Part shown: positions 1-6,174 of the stretch, one piece after another
Position numbering within the stretch: position 1 is the stretch's first letter
How the letters are laid out: the number at the start of each line of letters is the position of its first letter
Origin: an uncultured Bacteroidota bacterium
GTDB lineage: Bacteria; Bacteroidota; Bacteroidia; B-17B0; Aurantibacillaceae
NCBI GenBank assembly: GCA_903923915.1
Contig: CAIXZI010000648.1
Location: 1 to 6,174, forward strand
Reading direction: 5' to 3'
Length of the DNA stretch: 6,174 bases
Notes under the pieces: generated by a model
The model's input: only the letters and a program-made list of their open reading frames with translations
Told to the model about the DNA's origin: nothing
Database searches by the model: none
Position numbers and translations under genes: made by a program

Positions 1-1
1 A

Positions 2-250
2 AACAAAAACGAGCTAAATATTTACCCAAACCCAATCAATGGTTTATTTAATTTGTCTATTAATCAATTTGATAATAGAAAAAAAAGCAGCATAGAAGTA
101 TATAACTTAATAGGAGAATGCGTTCATAGTCAAATTGCCACATCATCTAATTGTCAAATTGATTTAAGCAGTTTAGCAAACGGCATTTATAATTTAAGTG
201 TTATAAGTAACGAGGGTGTTATAAATAAACGTTTGATTATTGCAAAATAA
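2..250 (+). CDS. 3' end of a T9SS-secreted protein: type A C-terminal sorting domain (5' partial)
   Basis: The reading frame is open from base 2 to the TAA at 248-250, so this is the last ~82 residues of a gene that starts left of the window. The visible peptide opens with NELNIYPNPINGLFNLSI, continues with IEVYNLIGECV and LSSLANGIYNLSV, and ends KRLIIAK. This is the standard layout of the type A sorting domain: a YPNP motif, a 'vyn..G' strand, an 'l..G.Y.l.v' strand and a short basic end. In Bacteroidota this domain directs a Sec-exported protein through the outer membrane by the type IX secretion system, after which it is normally cleaved off. The TTG at 53 falls inside the domain and is not a credible start. 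The function of the cargo cannot be told, because its N-terminal part is outside the window. The gene converges on the CLC gene with only six bases between stop codons. Confidence 0.9.
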   Translation, partial: NKNELNIYPNPINGLFNLSINQFDNRKKSSIEVYNLIGECVHSQIATSSNCQIDLSSLANGIYNLSVISNEGVINKRLIIAK

Positions 251-262
251 CTTTAATTAAAG
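251..262. terminator. AT-rich 12-bp palindrome between convergent stop codons (possible weak terminator)
   Basis: CTTTAATTAAAG is a perfect 12-bp palindrome. It starts right after the stop of the left gene and overlaps the last codons of the convergent CLC gene. It is the only symmetric element in the six-base gap. It has little GC to form a stable stem, so terminator function is a guess. Transcription from either side may instead run into the opposite gene. Confidence 0.2.
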
Positions 263-2038
263 CTGCTTTGCTTTGGTATTATATGCTTCAAAAATATCGC
301 GATAGCGAACATAACCAACATACTTATCTTGCTCAATTACAGCTACTTTATCTACATCATGTTCAAGTATAATGTTAAGTGCTTTGCTTAAATTTTCATT
401 ACTATTTATGGTAGGTGTTTTTTCGATATAATTAATGATATGGTTTTCCTGATCTTCCTTTTTTACACTTACATTTCTTAAAGAAATTATTCCTAAATAA
501 TTCCAATCGTTATCAATTACCACAAAATCGCTGGCATGGGTATTGGCTGCATGATGGCGCAATTCGGTAAATGTCCAATCTTTATTAGCGGTGGCAATGG
601 TTCTAAATTCAGGAAAAAAATCTTTTAAAGTTGTGCTATCCAACACATCTGTCCGCATATTATAGCTATGTGCCGGACTTTTAAACCTGTTATCTACCTG
701 ATTTTTGTAAAAAGATATTTTGCGCGAAAGCAAAAACGTAAATACCGATACAATAATAATAGGCGGAAGCAGTGAGTAATTACCGCTCATTTCAATAATC
801 ATAACAATACCTGCTACCGGAGCCTGTGCTACACCGGCATAAAAAGCCCCCATGCCAATTACCATAAAAGAAGCCACACTTACATGTTGGTTTGGAAATG
901 TAATGCTTGCCAAAGTACCTACTGCAGCCCCTAGCATAGCTCCAATAAACAAAGAAGGGCCAAATATACCTGCCGAGCCGCCGCTACCAATGGTTAAGGT
1001 GCTGGCTACTATTTTTAGAAAAGCGATGGCTAAACAGCTAAGTACAACAGCAATGGCGCCTTCTACCGGAAAATAATCAGGAAAATGACCTTCAATTACA
1101 TAGGTTAAATAATCGGTTCCGGTGCCCGATACACTAAAAAATAAAATAGCCAAAGCCCCTGTAAGTAAGCCTCCAATAGCGGGTTTTAACCATTTTGGCA
1201 CGCTTATTTTATCAAAAAAAGTACGGGTATCTTTAAAACCTTTAATAAGTAGGTAGCCAAAACCAAAGCATAAGCCTCCTAACAGTAAATAAAACACAAT
1301 TTCGTTGGCATGAAAGGCCTGTGGGGTTGTTATGTGAAAGGCCGATTCTGCCCCTGCATACCCAATATAAACCAAATAGGCTGTAACTGAAGATATAAAG
1401 CAGGGAATCAGAGCATCGCTTTCAATATCATGTTTATAAACCATTTCGGCAGCTGTTAATGCGCCTCCTAAGGGAGAACGAAAGGCAGAACCCAAGCCTG
1501 CCGCAGTTCCTGCTAGTAATAAAGTACGCCTAGCACGAGCCCCGGTTTTTAAAATATTAGAAAACCAAACGCCAATGCCCGCACCAATTAAGGAAATAGG
1601 GCCTTCTTTACCGCCACTTCCGCCGGTAGGCAGGGTAAATAAAGTAGCTATGGCTTTAAAAAACGGTATGCGGGTATTTATTTTTCCTTCGTTGTAATGA
1701 AAGGCATAAATCATTTCATCAGTACCTGTACCCGACGCATCTTTACAGAAAAAATGAATAATTAAACCGGCCATTAGCCCACCAAAAGCAGGTAATAATA
1801 AAATAATTAAAGAGGTGCTTGGATTATGCGTTGCAAAACTTAATTTTTGAATGAAAGTCTCTGATTTTTCGGCGGTTTGGGTATGTATGGATAGAAAAAA
1901 AGTTTCTAAAAGGTTAAGCATAAAAGAAAAACCCATAGATACCAATCCGCACAAAACACCCACCACTACCGAGTATATATAAATACTGTTGGGGTTTTTT
2001 ATGTTAACTAAGTTTTTTAAACGGAGTGTTAAGGTCAT
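257..2038 (-). CDS. CLC-family chloride channel / Cl-/H+ antiporter with C-terminal CBS pair
   Basis: A 593-residue inner-membrane anion channel or anion/proton exchanger, complete at both ends. The CLC core spans about residues 20-450 as a series of hydrophobic helices. Conserved CLC elements are recognisable in order: SGTGTDE (102-108) at the first anion-binding loop; GSGGKEGP (140-147), with E145 at the external gating-glutamate position; AGIFGP (356-361), matching the G.F.P loop; and Y444 in SFYKNQ, matching the central tyrosine. Two CBS domains follow at about 470-525 and 535-588; in this family they usually bind nucleotides and regulate transport. The first loop has GTGTD where E. coli ClcA has GSGIP, so Thr takes the central serine position. 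M199 sits where the proton-relaying internal glutamate of ClcA would be, next to E198. Whether it is a channel or an exchanger cannot be decided from this. The ATG at 2038 opens just before the first membrane helix and has no Shine-Dalgarno, as is normal in this phylum. It is divergent from the CNNM/CorC gene. Confidence 0.95.
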   Translation of the reverse strand: MTLTLRLKNLVNIKNPNSIYIYSVVVGVLCGLVSMGFSFMLNLLETFFLSIHTQTAEKSETFIQKLSFATHNPSTSLIILLLPAFGGLMAGLIIHFFCKDASGTGTDEMIYAFHYNEGKINTRIPFFKAIATLFTLPTGGSGGKEGPISLIGAGIGVWFSNILKTGARARRTLLLAGTAAGLGSAFRSPLGGALTAAEMVYKHDIESDALIPCFISSVTAYLVYIGYAGAESAFHITTPQAFHANEIVFYLLLGGLCFGFGYLLIKGFKDTRTFFDKISVPKWLKPAIGGLLTGALAILFFSVSGTGTDYLTYVIEGHFPDYFPVEGAIAVVLSCLAIAFLKIVASTLTIGSGGSAGIFGPSLFIGAMLGAAVGTLASITFPNQHVSVASFMVIGMGAFYAGVAQAPVAGIVMIIEMSGNYSLLPPIIIVSVFTFLLSRKISFYKNQVDNRFKSPAHSYNMRTDVLDSTTLKDFFPEFRTIATANKDWTFTELRHHAANTHASDFVVIDNDWNYLGIISLRNVSVKKEDQENHIINYIEKTPTINSNENLSKALNIILEHDVDKVAVIEQDKYVGYVRYRDIFEAYNTKAKQL

Positions 2039-2191
2039 TTTTAGAATCTATAAATCGATGTTAAAAATATTGTTTATTTTTGTTTGCACATAATTAATCA
2101 AAATGGACGGTCGAGTCAGTATTATTATACAAAAAAAAGTTAAAAATTCTTTTCACACCCTTTCTTTCTGTTTTAAAAACTAAACTTCTGT
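2039..2191. promoter_or_regulatory. Divergent promoter region between the CLC and CNNM/CorC genes
   Basis: These 153 bases separate two start codons facing away from each other, so both promoters should lie here. The sequence is very AT-rich, with runs of A and T. It contains one small GC-rich block, GGACGGTCGAGTCAG (2105-2119), with GAC/GTC symmetry that could be an operator half-site pair, although this is weak. No tRNA, small ORF or riboswitch-like fold is evident. Confidence 0.45.
2075..2082 (+). promoter_or_regulatory. Candidate Bacteroidota -7 element for the CNNM/CorC gene
   Basis: TATTTTTG fits the Bacteroidota sigma-ABfr -7 consensus TAnnTTTG. It is oriented toward the + strand gene and would give a leader of roughly 100 bases. 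No TTG is seen at the expected -33 distance, and in such AT-rich DNA the match can arise by chance. Confidence 0.2.
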
Positions 2192-3493
2192 ATGACAATT
2201 GATGTTTTAATTACCATTTTATTGGTTCTGCTTAACGGTTTTTTTGTAGCAGCCGAGTTTTCTATGGTTAAGGTGCGTGCATCGCAAGTAGAGTTAAAAG
2301 CTAACAAAGGCAGTAAACGTGCAAAAATTGCTCTGCACATGGTAGAACATTTAGATAGTTATTTATCGGCAACGCAATTGGGTATTACACTTGCCAGCTT
2401 AGCGCTTGGTTGGATTGGCGAAGATGTAATGGTTGCACTTATAACCAAAACCATGCATTTTTTTAATACAGATGTAGATGTTGTTTTGGCACACAAAATT
2501 GCCATTCCGGTTGGTTTTACCCTTATAACCATTGCCCACATTGTGTTTGGCGAACAGGCTCCAAAAATGATAGCCATTAAAAACCCTTTAGATATTGCTT
2601 TATTTATTGCTGTGCCCATGCGTATTTTTTACGTGGTATTTAATCCGTTTGTATGGTTTTTAAATAAGCTATCTTCTTTATTATTGAGAATAATGGGCAT
2701 TAAAAAATCTTCCGAACCCGATGCACATAGTGAAGAGGAGCTTAGAATGATACTTACCGAAAGTGAAGAATCGGGTGCTATAAAACAATCTGAAAACGAA
2801 TTGATACAAAACGTTTTTGATTTTGATGATAGATTAATAAAACAAATAATGGTGCCTCAAAACCGCATTTCTGCTATAAATATTGAGATGGGGCACGAGC
2901 AAATTATCAAAAAAATTATTGAAGAAGGCTACTCTCGTTTGCCCGTTTATTTGGGTGATATTGATAATGTAGTAGGTATCATTCATAGTAAAGATTTGCT
3001 GAAAGCTGTAATTGACAATCGTTTTAAAAGCATTAAAGAAATTATGCGCCCTGCACATTTTGTACCGGAAAACATGAAGGTAAACGATTTGTTGCGCGAT
3101 TTTCAGCGTCTGCATGCACAAATTGCCATTGTTACCAATGAGTTTGGAGCTACTGCAGGTATTGTTACCATGGAAGATATTATTGAAGAATTAGTAGGGG
3201 AGATACGCGATGAACACGATGATGAAAAACCGGATATTGAAAAAATAAACGATACCGAATACATTGTAAAAGCACAAACCACGCTGGTTGATTTAAATGA
3301 ATCATTACCAATAGCTTTGCCTGAAAGCCCACATTACGATACTATTTCGGGTTATGTAAATTATGTTTTTGGCAGAATACCGGCTGTTAATGAGAAGCGA
3401 AATATTAACGGCTATCAAATAACTATCCTAAAACGCAAAAAACAAAGCATTGAATTGGTAAAAATTAATGTTTTGGATAAGGATATTAATTAA
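2192..3493 (+). CDS. CNNM/CorC (HlyC/CorC, UPF0053) family membrane protein with CBS pair
   Basis: A complete 433-residue protein of typical length for the family. The DUF21/CNNM transmembrane domain covers about residues 1-170. It includes the signature NGFFVAAEFSMVKVR (15-29), LGWIGE (72-77) and GEQAPK (120-125), with membrane helices near 3-25, 57-75, 100-119 and 133-165. An acidic linker (EEELRMILTESEESG) leads into the CBS pair: CBS1 at about 214-275, with IMVPQ (219-223) and GYSRLPVY, and CBS2 at about 283-338, ending GIVTMEDIIEELVGEI. A CorC_HlyC domain fills about 350-430. Family members have been linked to Mg2+ or Co2+ efflux/resistance and, in some bacteria, polyamine export; older 'hemolysin' labels are misleading. 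The substrate here cannot be read from sequence. GldE, a gliding-associated Bacteroidota paralogue, has the same architecture, but no gld neighbours are present, so I do not assign that name. The ATG at 2192 opens directly into the first helix and the conserved N-terminus, so the start is well supported. A strong palindromic terminator follows 20 bases after the stop. Confidence 0.95.
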   Translation: MTIDVLITILLVLLNGFFVAAEFSMVKVRASQVELKANKGSKRAKIALHMVEHLDSYLSATQLGITLASLALGWIGEDVMVALITKTMHFFNTDVDVVLAHKIAIPVGFTLITIAHIVFGEQAPKMIAIKNPLDIALFIAVPMRIFYVVFNPFVWFLNKLSSLLLRIMGIKKSSEPDAHSEEELRMILTESEESGAIKQSENELIQNVFDFDDRLIKQIMVPQNRISAINIEMGHEQIIKKIIEEGYSRLPVYLGDIDNVVGIIHSKDLLKAVIDNRFKSIKEIMRPAHFVPENMKVNDLLRDFQRLHAQIAIVTNEFGATAGIVTMEDIIEELVGEIRDEHDDEKPDIEKINDTEYIVKAQTTLVDLNESLPIALPESPHYDTISGYVNYVFGRIPAVNEKRNINGYQITILKRKKQSIELVKINVLDKDIN

Positions 3494-3512
3494 CTATTAA
3501 ACATCTTTTCAT

Positions 3513-3550
3513 AAACAAGAAAGCCTCAATTAATTGAGGCTTTCTTGTTT
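3513..3550. terminator. Perfect 38-bp palindrome, bidirectional intrinsic terminator
   Basis: Bases 3513-3531 and 3532-3550 are exact reverse complements (19-base arms, no mismatch). The core GCCTC/GAGGC gives a GC-rich stem around an AATTAATT loop, with A-rich sequence on the left and T-rich sequence (TTTCTTGTTTT) on the right. Read from either strand it is a stem followed by a U-rich tract. It begins 19 bases after the CNNM/CorC stop and lies 132 bases beyond the stop of the convergent barrel gene, so it can end both transcripts. Confidence 0.85.
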
Positions 3551-3596
3551 TCACCTGGTTTCTAGTAAAATAATATTTTATGTATTAAGAACGTAA

Positions 3597-3664
3597 GTCA
3601 TCCTGTGCTTTTAGAAGGATATGGGCAGGCTGCGGCACATGCTTCGACATGCTTAACAGATCAC
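3597..3664. repeat. Degraded REP-like inverted-repeat element
   Basis: The left arm GTCATCCTGTGCTTTTAGAA (3597-3616, continuing GGAT) and the right arm, containing TGCTTCGACATGCTTAACAG (3640-3659), resemble the two halves of a short dispersed palindrome with core CCTGAGCTTGTCGAAGG. I recall that palindrome recurring between genes in many Bacteroidota and other bacterial genomes. The arms are inverted relative to each other around a GC-rich spacer (ATGGGCAGGCTGCGGCAC) and have several mismatches, so this copy looks old. The block is clearly richer in GC than the DNA around it. Copy number elsewhere in the genome is unknown. It carries no ORF. Confidence 0.55.
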
Positions 3665-3682
3665 ACACTTTTATCAAAAAAA

Positions 3683-6174
3683 TTATCTTGGTCTAATCAT
3701 TGGCCTTCCGCCATTAATAGGTTGTTGTATTTGGGTTGGTTTTGCCTGCTCTGGTAATGTTTCAGTGGGCTGAGTATTTGTATTGGGATTTACACCACGT
3801 GGCGTATTAGCTGAGTTGTTTAGTCCTCCCGAAAAATGCAAAGATGGATTGCCATTTACATTTCCATTAGGATTAGTTGGTACATAATTTATTTCTACGT
3901 TTTGCGAAACTGTTCCATACGTATTAGTTGCTTTTATAACAAAGGTATTCATACCCGGTTTTAACGGAGACGTAAAATTTAATTGCTCGCTTACATGTGG
4001 ATTGTATGAAAACGAAACCGGATTTCCATCATATAATACCGAAACATTAGCCATATCAACTATATAATTTAAATTAGCTGATATAGATATTACGCCACTC
4101 ATGGTTGTATAGGGGCTTGTTGCCGGAGACGTGCGTGTAATTGCAGGTTGATGATGTATAGCCCCCATTCCTTGGCTAGAAGCGGCCGTATTATTATTTC
4201 CGTTTGATGGTTGCGTTTGGTTTCCTCCGTTTTGTGTATTCGTGTTTGCCGTATAGGTTAGTTGGGTTGGTAGTGTATTTGTTCCAACTTGGTTATGGGG
4301 GGTTGCAGTAAAGGTTGATTGTGCTTGCGTGGTATTTGTTATTACGTCTCCGCCTAACTGAGTGTGTGGGTTTACCGTAAAATTTGATTGCGTTTGTAAG
4401 GTAGGTGTTACAATACCTCCTCCAATATGCGGGTTAATGCCCAACGTATTTTGATTAAGTAGTATTAAACTTACTTGCTTAACATCATTTCCAAAAGCAT
4501 TGGTTGCCGAAATAACTAGCTGATTTGAATTATTGGATAAGTTAACCGGAATCTCAATTTCATGCGTAATGCTGTTATAACTAAAAGCCAACGCATTACC
4601 ATTAAAAGTGGCTATAATATCAGAAGTTGATAAAACATTATATACATATCCACTAACAATAATATTTGGTTGCTGACTTACAAACGGGCTTGTTGCCGGG
4701 TTAAATATATCTATGCGAGGTGGCTTGCCAACCGGTTTGTAATCTATAACCGTAGATTTAACATCGCTACCTGCGCCATTAGTAGCGCTTACATGTATGC
4801 TGTTATATCCGGTTAAAAGATTTGTAGTAAAACTTAACGTTTTAGTAGGTGCATTAAAATTAAATTGCTGAATGTTATTGCCGTTCACATTAACGGTAAT
4901 TTGATTAGCTAATGCTACATTTTGTACCGTTGCACTAACATTGTAAGTAGCACTTGCAACATCTATAGGCGATGTAAATGGGTTTATAAACTGCACCACA
5001 GGCTTGCTTTCTAGCTGCACCGGTATGTGGTTGGTTCCGGTTATGGTATTAGAAGCAGTAAAAGTTGTTTGTGTTTGAACCGTTGACGTTGCTATACTTG
5101 TTGTATGTGTTTGAACAAGTATATCGGGCTGGGTTTGCACTTGTACTTGCACCGTGTTGGTGTTTGCTGCAACAATATTAGGATTTATAGTTGCGTTTCC
5201 ACCGGTATTGATAGTGGTATTAGTAGCGTAGTTTCCTCCATTCATAGAAACAGTACCGTTATTAGGTACATAAGGTGGGTTATAAAATATAGTTACTCCT
5301 TGCGAACCCGTTCCAAACTGACTATTAGCCGTTATAATAATATTATTGGTGCCTTGCTGCAAAAATGTTTGAAAATGAATATTACCATTATACGTATCAT
5401 AACTAAAATACTTTATTGGATACCCGTTTTGTGAAATACTTATTTGATGTGATGATTGTATGTTTTGAATATTACCTTGCACACTAATATAATTTGTTTG
5501 ACTTGAAAAATTATTAGCCGGAGAAGTAATACTTACATAAGGCGGATATGCCTGTGGTTGCTGGTTTGTATAAACAGGCGTTGTGCCTGTATTTACATTG
5601 GTATTAGGTAGCGAGTTATTTATGTATGTGTTCGTATTTGTGTTTGTTTGGGTTGTTGGATTCGTGTAATTGGTAGTATTGTTATACGTGCTTTTGGTTT
5701 GCCTTCCAAAAATGGTAAACAATAAGTTAGCCGATGCATAATTGTAAAAATCATTTTGTTTAATAAGTTCGTTATTAACATTATGTGTTACGCCATCTAA
5801 TAAATTTGTACCCGGAAAAGATGCTCTATATTCAAAAACCAAAGCGGTATGTTTACTTAGTTTAAAACCAAAACCTACACCCACCGATGGAACAAAACAA
5901 TAGGTGCCACTTGAAGAAGAGCCTTGTGCAAGCGTTCCATAACTTCCTGTTAAAACCTTTTTCACATCTGCTGATGTTACACTTTGTGCATTTTGCAACG
6001 TCGAAAAATCATACATGTTGCCATCAGCATCTCTTGCATTTATCCATGTTTTATAATTGCACAAGCCTACACCGCCCATTATATGGAATATTAAATGTGT
6101 TTTTTGTTCAAAGCGTGGAAAGTTAATTTTTAATTCCAAGGCTCCTTCATGTATATAGGTTTTATAATTATTAT
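3683..6174 (-). CDS. Outer-membrane beta-barrel protein with four Ig-like repeats and T/N/Q-rich linkers (5' partial)
   Basis: At least 829 residues are visible. The frame is still open at the right edge, reading NNYKTYIHEGALELKINFPRF before and across the TTG at 6139, so that TTG is internal and the true start and signal peptide lie outside. Residues below count from that TTG. Residues 1-146 look like the last strands of an OmpA-type barrel of the Bacteroidota kind: alternating polar/hydrophobic strands such as LIFHIMGGVGL, FVPSVGVGFGFKLS and ALVFEYRASF, then LLDGV, and a final strand ending FTIFG. A Thr/Asn/Gln-rich linker (147-198) follows. Four Ig-like domains then occur at about 199-288, 379-470, 472-562 and 663-755. 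Each opens with a motif like 'P.I....P.TSP' and closes with 'G.N...I.ATN..G......I.Y'. Linkers at 289-378 and 563-662 and the tail are low-complexity T/N/Q/P-rich, and the protein ends RPMIRPR. There is no T9SS sorting domain and no OmpA peptidoglycan-binding domain. Surface adhesion or envelope scaffolding is plausible, but I do not recognise a named family for the whole protein. Confidence 0.85.
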   Translation of the reverse strand, partial: NNYKTYIHEGALELKINFPRFEQKTHLIFHIMGGVGLCNYKTWINARDADGNMYDFSTLQNAQSVTSADVKKVLTGSYGTLAQGSSSSGTYCFVPSVGVGFGFKLSKHTALVFEYRASFPGTNLLDGVTHNVNNELIKQNDFYNYASANLLFTIFGRQTKSTYNNTTNYTNPTTQTNTNTNTYINNSLPNTNVNTGTTPVYTNQQPQAYPPYVSITSPANNFSSQTNYISVQGNIQNIQSSHQISISQNGYPIKYFSYDTYNGNIHFQTFLQQGTNNIIITANSQFGTGSQGVTIFYNPPYVPNNGTVSMNGGNYATNTTINTGGNATINPNIVAANTNTVQVQVQTQPDILVQTHTTSIATSTVQTQTTFTASNTITGTNHIPVQLESKPVVQFINPFTSPIDVASATYNVSATVQNVALANQITVNVNGNNIQQFNFNAPTKTLSFTTNLLTGYNSIHVSATNGAGSDVKSTVIDYKPVGKPPRIDIFNPATSPFVSQQPNIIVSGYVYNVLSTSDIIATFNGNALAFSYNSITHEIEIPVNLSNNSNQLVISATNAFGNDVKQVSLILLNQNTLGINPHIGGGIVTPTLQTQSNFTVNPHTQLGGDVITNTTQAQSTFTATPHNQVGTNTLPTQLTYTANTNTQNGGNQTQPSNGNNNTAASSQGMGAIHHQPAITRTSPATSPYTTMSGVISISANLNYIVDMANVSVLYDGNPVSFSYNPHVSEQLNFTSPLKPGMNTFVIKATNTYGTVSQNVEINYVPTNPNGNVNGNPSLHFSGGLNNSANTPRGVNPNTNTQPTETLPEQAKPTQIQQPINGGRPMIRPR
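3875..5545 (-). repeat. Four-copy Ig-like domain array within the barrel protein gene
   Basis: Copies lie at about 5545-5276, 5005-4730, 4726-4454 and 4153-3875, each about 90 codons. Shared features are the P-A/F-T/N-SP opening, a central beta strand pair with 'v..nG....f.y', and the closing 'N...I.ATN.fG'. Copies 2 and 3 are adjacent, while the others are separated by T/N/Q-rich linkers of about 90-100 codons. Copies 3 and 4 still share an exact 14-base string, GGGCTTGTTGCCGG (4686-4699 and 4113-4126), encoding part of PATSP, which suggests origin by duplication. Confidence 0.75.
4205..4399 (-). repeat. Short tandem peptide repeat in the linker before the last Ig-like domain
   Basis: Three degenerate units of about 19-23 codons are seen: LQTQSNFTVNPHTQLGG, TQAQSTFTATPHNQVGT and TQLTYTANTNTQNGG. 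All share a 'TQ.[ST].[FY]T...' start and a 'Q.G' end. A further related unit, VQTQTTFTASNTITGTN, occurs in the earlier linker (about 5080-5030). The repeat extends a flexible, polar spacer and is distinct from the Ig-like fold. Confidence 0.6.

Noticed and set aside
53..250. A separate 65-residue gene starting at TTG 53
   Set aside because: The frame is open to the left edge and the upstream residues complete the YPNP motif of the sorting domain, so the TTG is internal.
852..1076. Open frame on the + strand inside the CLC gene
   Set aside because: It is antisense to strongly conserved CLC sequence and its translation has no recognisable features.
2359..3121. Two - strand open frames inside the CNNM/CorC gene
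   Set aside because: They are shadows of a well-conserved coding region with no domain of their own.
2192..3493. Naming the CNNM/CorC protein GldE
   Set aside because: The domain layout fits, but generic CNNM/CorC paralogues share it and no gliding-motility gene is adjacent.
3551..3682. tRNA or small RNA gene in the convergent intergenic region
   Set aside because: No cloverleaf elements or CCA end; the symmetric sequence is better explained as a degraded dispersed palindrome.
4205..4399. CRISPR-like array
   Set aside because: The repeats are degenerate, in frame with a long coding region and lack constant repeat/spacer lengths.
5105..6126. Two + strand open frames opposite the barrel gene
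   Set aside because: They overlap repetitive and barrel-coding sequence on the other strand, and their composition reflects the complement of Asn/Thr/Gln codons.
6137..6139. TTG at 6139 as the start of the barrel protein
   Set aside because: In-frame codons continue without a stop to the window edge (reading NNYKTYIHEGA before it), it lies inside a barrel strand, and no signal peptide follows it.

Overview
The window looks like an ordinary chromosomal stretch from an AT-rich member of the Bacteroidota. The evidence is a C-terminal type IX secretion (T9SS) sorting domain at the left edge, genes without recognisable Shine-Dalgarno sequences, TAA as the stop codon of all four genes, and an outer-membrane barrel fused to Asn/Thr/Gln-rich Ig-like repeats. 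No mobile element, CRISPR array, tRNA or rRNA was found.

Layout from left to right: (1) The 3' end of a secreted T9SS cargo gene on the + strand, cut by the left edge and ending at 250. (2) Six bases later, a convergent - strand gene for a CLC-family chloride channel/transporter with two C-terminal CBS domains (257-2038). (3) A 153-bp divergent AT-rich intergenic region (2039-2191) that should hold the promoters of both flanking genes. (4) A + strand CNNM/CorC (HlyC-like) membrane protein with a DUF21 domain, a CBS pair and a CorC_HlyC domain (2192-3493). (5) A 189-bp convergent intergenic region (3494-3682) with a perfect 38-bp palindrome that looks like a bidirectional terminator, followed by a degraded REP-like inverted-repeat element. 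(6) A very long - strand gene (3683 to beyond 6174) whose 5' end lies outside the window. It encodes the end of an outer-membrane beta-barrel, then four Ig-like domains separated by low-complexity Thr/Asn/Gln-rich linkers, one of which carries its own short tandem repeat.

How the genes relate: the CLC and CNNM/CorC genes are divergently transcribed and both encode ion-handling inner-membrane proteins with CBS sensor domains. A shared role in ion or magnesium homeostasis is possible but is only inferred from position. The flanking genes are surface or envelope proteins and have no evident link to them. The most unusual object is the barrel plus Ig-repeat protein. Its order (N-terminal barrel, C-terminal Ig array) resembles inverse autotransporters (intimin/invasin) in outline, but a periplasmic location of the Ig array cannot be excluded. 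I did not find convincing evidence of a wholly new multi-gene system.
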